Shown here in pieces: positions 6,329-9,457 of a DNA stretch of 9,457 nt. Each line of letters opens with the position of its first letter. The stretch's first letter is position 1. The notes under the pieces are model-generated. The model was not told where the DNA came from and made no database searches. It was given only the letters and a program-made list of their open reading frames with translations. The translations under genes were made by a program, and so were the position numbers. Origin of the DNA: Dehalococcoidia bacterium (GTDB lineage Bacteria > Chloroflexota > Dehalococcoidia > UBA2979); assembly GCA_004297315.1 (NCBI GenBank), contig SCTU01000066.1:1-9457 (forward strand), read 5' to 3'.

Positions 6329-7291
6329 CTAGTCGGCAACCTGTCGCTCGGCCTGCTGCTCCACGCGGGCGTCGGGCGCCTCGTGTGCTTCGCGCAGGAC
6401 GCGTTCCGCGTGGGTCATGTCGTCCTCGTCGGACGGCGTCATGCGCCGGATCAGTTCCAGCGCCCGCTCGTCCATGTAGAAGGACTCCGCCGCAGTCGGG
6501 AACGAGCCGTCCTCGACTGCCTCGCGGTAGTCCCGGAGGCCCTCCACCATCAGCGATCCGACGTCCGCGAAGCGCCGGGCGTGCTTCATCTCGCGGTCCT
6601 GCTGGATGGCGAGGATGTCGTGCAGCACCTGGACCTGTCCCGAGGTGAACGGGCCCGAGCCGATGCCGATCGTCGGCACGCTGACCCGCTGCGTGATCAT
6701 GTGCGACAGCGCCGTGGGGACCAGTTCGAGGACGATGGCGTACGCCCCGGCCTCTGCGAGTGCCTTCGCGTCCGCGATCAGGCGGACCGCTTCGCGCGGG
6801 GTGCGGCCCTGCACCTTCCACCCGCCGAGCGCGTTCACGCTCTGCGGTGTGAGGCCGATGTGGCCCATGACCGGAATGCCCGCCTCGACCATCCGCGCGA
6901 CGGATTCCGCCGAGCGCTGACCGCCCTCGAGTTTGACCGAGCCGCAGCCGGTCTCCTTCATCAGCCGGATCGCGGAGTCGAGCGCCTGCTGCCAGCCCGA
7001 CTGGTAGGAGCCGAACGGCATGTCGACGACGACATGCGCGCGCTTGGCGCCACGCACCACCGCCTTGCCGTGATGGATCATGTCCTCCAGCGTGACCGGC
7101 AGTGTGGAGTCGTATCCCAGCACCGTCATCCCGAGGGAGTCACCCACCAGGATGAGCGGGAGCCCTGCCTCGTCGACTGCCTTCGCCGTTGGGTAGTCGT
7201 AAGCCGTCACCATCGTGATCGGCTTGCCCTGTTCCCGCATCCGCTGGATGTCGAGGATCGTGAATGCGCGACTCGCGGGCTGCTTCGACAT
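6329..7291 (-). CDS. panB: PanB, 3-methyl-2-oxobutanoate hydroxymethyltransferase
   Basis: PanB makes ketopantoate from alpha-ketoisovalerate and methylene-tetrahydrofolate, the committed step to pantothenate and coenzyme A. Metal ligands D51 (LVGDSLGM), D90 (VDMPFGSY) and E122 (VKLEGG), and the catalytic-base candidate E189 (VLELVP), are in place, as are GHIGLTPQS (143-151) and PTIGIGSGP (206-214). The usual D/N-G-Q after GxGP-x-C reads F-T-S-G-Q here. At 320 residues it is about 50 longer than E. coli PanB, with an acidic, Glu/Ala-rich C-terminal extension after about residue 275. The ATG start follows a modest GGGG ribosome site and a structured leader. It is the first gene of a panB-panC operon. 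Confidence 0.97.
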   Translation of the reverse strand: MSKQPASRAFTILDIQRMREQGKPITMVTAYDYPTAKAVDEAGLPLILVGDSLGMTVLGYDSTLPVTLEDMIHHGKAVVRGAKRAHVVVDMPFGSYQSGWQQALDSAIRLMKETGCGSVKLEGGQRSAESVARMVEAGIPVMGHIGLTPQSVNALGGWKVQGRTPREAVRLIADAKALAEAGAYAIVLELVPTALSHMITQRVSVPTIGIGSGPFTSGQVQVLHDILAIQQDREMKHARRFADVGSLMVEGLRDYREAVEDGSFPTAAESFYMDERALELIRRMTPSDEDDMTHAERVLREAHEAPDARVEQQAERQVAD

Positions 7292-7416
7292 TCAAGTGCC
7301 CCAATCAGTCCCGGTCGTACGACGATCCGGGCTCAGGCACCGCTGGACGGACTCCTCCCGGCGATCCCGCCGTCGCTGCCCGGGATGGGTCAGCGCGGCT
7401 ACCGAGTGGATTCCGC
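7292..7416 (-). promoter_or_regulatory. Structured 5' leader of panBC (possible cis-regulatory RNA)
   Basis: From the predicted promoter, about 120 nt of untranslated leader precede panB. Two hairpins can be drawn by eye. The proximal one (7331-7310) pairs CCCGG with CCGGG and TCGT with ACGA around a CGT loop, with a single bulged A between the two helices. The distal one (7380-7336) pairs GGCA with TGCC and GACGG with CCGTC across an internal loop. The proximal hairpin ends 18 nt before the ATG. The reported pan RNA motif, found upstream of panB-type operons in several phyla, is a stem-loop with bulged adenosines and often occurs in tandem. The resemblance here is suggestive only. Confidence 0.35.
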
Positions 7417-7420
7417 TGTC

Positions 7421-7448
7421 AGTATAGAAAAGCCGGGAAGCGCGTCAA
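7421..7448 (-). promoter_or_regulatory. Sigma-70-type promoter of panBC
   Basis: The minus strand carries TTGACG (7448-7443, 5 of 6 matches) and TATACT (7426-7421, 5 of 6 matches) with a 16-bp spacer, one base short of optimal. It is the best consensus promoter in the window and lies in the only gap before panB. The expected transcription start is near 7414-7417. Confidence 0.62.
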
Positions 7449-7461
7449 ACGGGCCCCCCAA

Positions 7462-7474
7462 GCTGACTGTCAGC
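7462..7474. repeat. 13-bp perfect palindrome at the P1-peptidase stop codon
   Basis: GCTGAC-n-GTCAGC is an exact 6+6 inverted repeat that includes the TGA stop of the P1-family gene. It lies 13 bp upstream of the panB -35 box. As RNA its loop would be tight and no T-run follows, so it is a poor terminator. It could be a protein-binding site or chance. Confidence 0.33.
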
Positions 7475-8498
7475 CGGCCAGCCACTCCTCGACCGAGGGA
7501 ATGCCCGCGAGTCCGGTCGCTGCGCGGGTCGCCTTCACGATCGCGCGTGATGTAGCCAGCGCGGCCATCGCCTCCAGCGCCGTGATCCCGTCGGCCGGGC
7601 CGTCCACCTCGCCGGTCGCCAGCGCGAAAACGGTGTCTCCGTCGGCATGGGTGTGCACGGGCCAGATCGCGTGCGCGAAGCCGTCATGGGCGACCGTGGC
7701 GAGGCGGTTCGCCTGCGCCTTCGTCAACCGCGCGTTCGTCGCGACGACCGCGATAGTCGTGTTCCCACCCGGTTTCGCCAGGTCGTCGGCGGGCGTCTCG
7801 TCGGGCGGTGGCCATCGCCGCCCGGTGCGCAGCAGGCGCGCGGGATCGAGGAAGGTGCCCGGCCGGTCGCCGCGCGGAGCGGCGACCCAGCGCCCACGGC
7901 CGTCGCGGATCGCACCCCCGGCGTTCACGACCACGAGCGCCGCGACCACGACGCCCGTGTCCAGGCGCTCCGAGGCGGTGCCGAGGCCGCCCTTCAGCAG
8001 GCGCTCGCGCCCCCCGATCTTCGCGAGGGTGGCGCCGGTGCCAGCCCCTACCGATCCTTCGGCCATGTGCCCGCCTCGTGCCGCTGCGGCGGCGCGATGC
8101 CCCGCTGCCACGTCCGGCCACGCCGGCCTGCCCGTGGGCAGGTCGAAGATCACGGCGGCGGGGACGATCGGGATCACGTGGTCGCCGAAGGTCACCCCGA
8201 CGCCTCGCTCGTGCAGGTACCGTGCCACTCCGCTCGCGGCTTCCAGGCCGAAGGCGGACCCGCCAGTCAGCAGGACGCCGTGCACCTCCTGCACCGCGTT
8301 CTCCGGGCGGAGCAGGTCCGTCTCGCGCGTCCCGGGCGCGGCGCCTCGGACGTCCACACCCCCAACCGTGCCCTTCGGGCAGAGGATGGCCGTGCAGCCG
8401 GTTGCTGCGCGGCGGTTGGTCCAGTGGCCCACGCGGATGCCAGCGATGTCCGTGATCGCGTCGAGCAGCGGTGGTGAGGGCGGGCGCCGGGCAGGCAC
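7470..8498 (-). CDS. P1 family peptidase (DmpA/NylC-type Ntn hydrolase)
   Basis: Members of this family (MEROPS S58/P1: DmpA aminopeptidase, BapA beta-peptidyl aminopeptidase, NylC nylon-oligomer hydrolase) cleave themselves to expose an N-terminal Ser or Thr nucleophile. In these 342 residues I see I14-TDIAGIRVGHW, L76-LTGGSAFGL, G148-SVGAGTGATLAKIGG, K169-GGLGTAS, N192-AGG, the self-cleavage site G245-N246/T247-T-I-A-V-V-A-T-N, and H284-ADGDTVFALATG. The N/T junction and the D286-G-D288 pair match the NylC arrangement rather than the Gly/Ser junction of DmpA. The exact substrate (beta-peptide, D-amino-acid peptide or amide oligomer) cannot be told. The start is GTG at 8498, 4 bp after the upstream hydrolase stop, with a poor ribosome site, so coupling is likely. 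No signal peptide is seen. Confidence 0.9.
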   Translation of the reverse strand: MPARRPPSPPLLDAITDIAGIRVGHWTNRRAATGCTAILCPKGTVGGVDVRGAAPGTRETDLLRPENAVQEVHGVLLTGGSAFGLEAASGVARYLHERGVGVTFGDHVIPIVPAAVIFDLPTGRPAWPDVAAGHRAAAAARGGHMAEGSVGAGTGATLAKIGGRERLLKGGLGTASERLDTGVVVAALVVVNAGGAIRDGRGRWVAAPRGDRPGTFLDPARLLRTGRRWPPPDETPADDLAKPGGNTTIAVVATNARLTKAQANRLATVAHDGFAHAIWPVHTHADGDTVFALATGEVDGPADGITALEAMAALATSRAIVKATRAATGLAGIPSVEEWLAG

Positions 8499-8502
8499 CC
8501 GG

Positions 8503-9399
8503 CTAGACGGCGCGGGCGGCCAGCACGCGCGCCGGGATCACGTGCTCGTAGAACTCCACTACGCGCCGCAGGTAGGTGTCGGGCGCCTCACGGTAACCGG
8601 TGGCGTGTCCGTGGCCGGCCGCGATCCACACGCGGTCGCGCGCGTCCAGCGAAGCGGCGGCAAGGTTCAGCGTGCAGGAGGGTGGCAGCAGCGGGTCGTC
8701 CTGGTTGTGGATGTACAGCACCGGCACGCCGACGCGGTTCACGACCGCGACCGGCCGGAGGGCGTCGATGTCCGCCCCGTAGAGGCGGCGGGCGACGCGG
8801 CCGACGACGGTCAGGACCGGCGAGGGCAGCCAGCGCCAGCGCGCGTGCAGGTACTCCCGCATGGTCGGGAACGCGGAGTCGGCGACCACGGCCGCGACCT
8901 CTGCGCGGTCCGCGACCGCCGCGAGCGAGACGGCAGCGCCGAAGCCGAACCCGTGGAGGATCACTGGCACACCAGGCGCGCGACGGTGGACGCAGCGCAC
9001 GGCGGCGGCCACGTCGAGGCTTTCGTCCCGGCCGAGCGTGTCATGCACCCCGCCGGACTCGCCGTGGCCGCGCAGGTCGAATGTGAACACCGAATACCCG
9101 CGGCGCACGTAGTCGCGCGCCAGATCCATCAGCCGGCGGTCGACGTCCGCACGCGTGGCCTCCAGGTCGTGGACGAGGACGATGGCCGCGCGGGCGCCCG
9201 GCGACTCGAGGAACCAGCCGCGGAGCGTCAGGCGGTCGGCGGTGAGGAACTGAACCTCCTCGTACCGGAGGCCGAGGTCGGCGGGCGAGCCCTGCACGCG
9301 CCGGCGACGGCAGCGGGTCAGGTCGTCCGCGAGGTAGACGGCGCCGGCGGTGAGGCCGAGCAGCACGAAGATCGCCAGGGCGGCGAATGCCACGGTCAC
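8503..9399 (-). CDS. Membrane-anchored alpha/beta-hydrolase-fold protein lacking the nucleophile Ser
   Basis: Starting at GTG 9399 gives 298 residues with one N-terminal transmembrane helix (about 3-24), a basic R-C-R-R-R-R stop-transfer stretch, then an alpha/beta-hydrolase domain. Recognisable family blocks are F107-DLRGHGESGG, V145-PVILHGFGFGAA, V171-VADSAF, V227-LYIHNQDDPLLP and G264-HATGY. Asp235 and His265 fit the acid and base of a catalytic triad. The nucleophile elbow reads G150-F-G152-F-G154, with glycine where G-x-S-x-G has serine, and the oxyanion HG motif reads V76-H-D. The closest recognised types are YqkD/Bem46-like serine hydrolases. I chose GTG 9399 because GGGGGAG lies about 8 bases before it; a TTG at 9453 would add 18 residues before the membrane helix. 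The protein may be an inactive or repurposed hydrolase. It is paired with the P1 peptidase 4 bp downstream. Confidence 0.88.
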   Translation of the reverse strand: MTVAFAALAIFVLLGLTAGAVYLADDLTRCRRRRVQGSPADLGLRYEEVQFLTADRLTLRGWFLESPGARAAIVLVHDLEATRADVDRRLMDLARDYVRRGYSVFTFDLRGHGESGGVHDTLGRDESLDVAAAVRCVHRRAPGVPVILHGFGFGAAVSLAAVADRAEVAAVVADSAFPTMREYLHARWRWLPSPVLTVVGRVARRLYGADIDALRPVAVVNRVGVPVLYIHNQDDPLLPPSCTLNLAAASLDARDRVWIAAGHGHATGYREAPDTYLRRVVEFYEHVIPARVLAARAV

Positions 9400-9457
9400 G
9401 CGGTCCGCTCCCCCCGCCTCGGGCAGACGCCGGACGTCCGCATCCCGAAGCAACCCC
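9396..9457 (-). CDS. Possible C-terminal tail of an upstream gene (partial)
   Basis: A minus-strand frame entering from the window edge stops at TGA 9398-9396. This overlaps the GTG start of the hydrolase as GTGA, a common arrangement in coupled genes. Its 19 visible residues are Arg/Gly-rich and not recognisable. At least one other frame is also open here, so this may be chance. Confidence 0.2.
   Translation of the reverse strand, partial: GCFGMRTSGVCPRRGERTA

Noticed and set aside
6292..6339. N-terminal extension of PanC from TTG 6339
   Set aside because: The extra 16 residues do not resemble the family N-terminus, and the frame would overlap the end of panB. ATG 6291 gives the normal length.
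6383..7555. A 390-residue plus-strand frame antisense to panB
   Set aside because: Its composition is that of an antisense shadow, it shows no recognisable domain, and it covers the panB promoter and leader.

Overview
This is a GC-rich bacterial window with every convincing gene on the minus strand, so transcription runs from high to low coordinates. Gene content is mostly core chromosome: a uvrB/ruv repair block and a panBC vitamin block. There are no rRNA or tRNA genes, IS elements or CRISPR arrays. The high GC, frequent GTG starts and yebC-ruvC-ruvA order fit Chloroflexota or a similar high-GC lineage. That placement is an inference and is not proven by anything in the window.

Layout in direction of transcription (right to left):
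(1) About 9399-7470 holds a membrane-anchored alpha/beta-hydrolase-fold protein and a P1-family (DmpA/NylC-like) self-processing N-terminal-nucleophile hydrolase, only 4 bp apart. The first has lost the usual nucleophile serine (G-F-G-F-G in place of G-x-S-x-G).
(2) About 7448-5434 holds a good sigma-70-type promoter, a leader of about 120 nt with two strong potential hairpins, and panB-panC, two steps of pantothenate (coenzyme A precursor) synthesis.
(3) About 5373-2543 holds yebC-ruvC-ruvA-GGDEF. The ruv genes and the diguanylate cyclase are joined by 4-bp ATGA overlaps, so a c-di-GMP synthase appears translationally coupled to Holliday-junction resolution genes. ruvB is not adjacent.
(4) 2461-314 is uvrB (nucleotide excision repair), 81 bp after the cyclase and probably in the same transcription unit or an adjacent one.
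(5) 306-1 is the start of a toxin-antitoxin module. It has a ribbon-helix-helix antitoxin, a perfect 9+9 bp inverted repeat lying over a near-consensus -10 box, and the first seven codons of a PIN/VapC-like toxin that overlaps the antitoxin end and leaves the window.

Most notable signals: the antitoxin promoter/operator, which predicts a nearly leaderless, self-repressed transcript; the nucleophile-less hydrolase; the cyclase embedded in the repair operon; the structured panB leader; and a RuvA whose acidic-pin residues are not conserved. No wholly new multi-gene system is evident.
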